Assembly: GCA_903938955.1 (NCBI GenBank)
Contig: CAJAFJ010000021.1
Span: 1-7,299 of the forward strand
Direction of reading: 5' to 3'
Origin: an uncultured beta proteobacterium
Lineage (GTDB): Bacteria; Pseudomonadota; Gammaproteobacteria; Burkholderiales; Burkholderiaceae
DNA length: 7,299 nt
Part shown: piece by piece, positions 6,887-7,299 of the stretch
How positions within the stretch are numbered: the first letter of the stretch is position 1
Layout of the letters: each line of letters begins with the position of its first letter
The notes under the pieces: model-generated
The model's database searches: none
What the model was told of the DNA's origin: nothing
Seen by the model: only the letters and a program-made list of their open reading frames with translations
Position numbers and translations under genes: made by a program

Positions 6887-7299
6887 ATGTCTAAAGAACC
6901 TCAATACCGCGCCCCCTTCAAAGCCCTGTCGTTCTTTCGACCCCGTCTCATTGATTCGGTGCAGGGCTACAACCGCGCCCGCCTGATCAAAGACATCGGC
7001 GCGGGCCTCACCGTCGGCGTCGTCGCGCTGCCCCTGGCGATGGCGTTTGCCATTGCCAGCGGGTTGAAACCCGAGGCGGGGCTGTTCACCGCCATCATCG
7101 CGGGCTTGCTGATCTCGGCACTGGGCGGCAGCCGGGTGCAAATTGGCGGCCCGGCCGGCGCGTTCATCGTCATCGTGTACGGCATCGTCGAGCGCTATGG
7201 TCTGGCCAACCTGATCATTGCCACCGCCATGTCGGGCGTGATGCTGTTTGCCATGGGCTTTTTCAAAATGGGCACGCTGATCCGGTTTATTCCGATTGC
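6887..7299 (+). CDS. SulP (SLC26-type) family anion transporter, 3' partial
   Basis: N-terminal 137 residues of a SulP-family permease; the frame is still open at the window edge. After a soluble N-terminus (1-35) comes the family's first-helix signature DIGAGLTVGVVALPLAMAFA (36-55), then SGLKPEAGLFTAIIAG (58-73), then SRVQIGGPAGAFIVIVYGIV (82-101), which are strongly conserved in bacterial SulP proteins. Complete members have 12-14 helices and often a C-terminal STAS domain, not visible here. Family members carry sulfate, bicarbonate, dicarboxylates or other anions, and the substrate cannot be decided from this part. An in-frame TGA at 6872 makes the ATG at 6887 the first possible ATG. No clear Shine-Dalgarno precedes it. 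The 32-nt gap to the small-subunit gene on the same strand suggests co-transcription with the complex. Confidence 0.9.
   Translation, partial: MSKEPQYRAPFKALSFFRPRLIDSVQGYNRARLIKDIGAGLTVGVVALPLAMAFAIASGLKPEAGLFTAIIAGLLISALGGSRVQIGGPAGAFIVIVYGIVERYGLANLIIATAMSGVMLFAMGFFKMGTLIRFIPI

Noticed and set aside
1..7299. tRNA, rRNA, CRISPR array, insertion sequence or terminator
   Set aside because: Coding sequence fills nearly the whole window, gaps are 8 and 32 nt, and no repeat array, transposase or hairpin followed by a T-run was seen.

Overview
The window is a compact same-strand cluster of high-GC DNA. GC-rich third codon positions, tight ATGA start/stop overlaps and protein composition suggest a proteobacterium, plausibly a Burkholderiales/Comamonadaceae-type betaproteobacterium. 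That placement is an inference from style only; there is no rRNA or other marker gene here.

Layout: six genes encode a membrane-bound complex of the hydrogenase-4 / formate-hydrogenlyase / complex I superfamily. In order they are a HyfB-like antiporter-type subunit (5' end outside the window), a HyfC/NuoH-like subunit, HyfE, a HyfF-like second antiporter-type subunit, a HyfG-like 'large subunit' (NuoC+NuoD fusion) and a small subunit in which a two-cluster ferredoxin domain is fused to a HyfI/NuoB-like domain. The first five are joined by 4-nt or 1-nt start/stop overlaps, and the sixth follows after 8 nt. A seventh gene, a SulP (SLC26-type) anion transporter, starts 32 nt further on and runs off the right edge. 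No intergenic stretch exceeds 32 nt.

How they work together: the small subunit carries ligands for three [4Fe-4S] clusters and should pass electrons towards the large subunit at the membrane interface. The HyfC-like subunit and the two antiporter-like subunits keep most of the charged membrane residues that support ion pumping in this superfamily. The large subunit, however, does not have the four-cysteine Ni-binding pattern of a [NiFe] hydrogenase. Its N-terminal motif is CGDSC instead of CGIC, and its C-terminus ends DLSYCGNDL instead of DPCxxC plus a processed tail. The complex is therefore best called an energy-converting hydrogenase-related (Ehr-type) complex: a probable redox-driven ion pump with unknown electron donor and acceptor, not an H2-evolving enzyme.

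The most interesting aspects are this altered active site with an unusual remaining set of cysteines, the ferredoxin-NuoB fusion, and the SulP transporter directly downstream. The last point suggests a link between the pump and uptake of an anion such as bicarbonate or sulfate.
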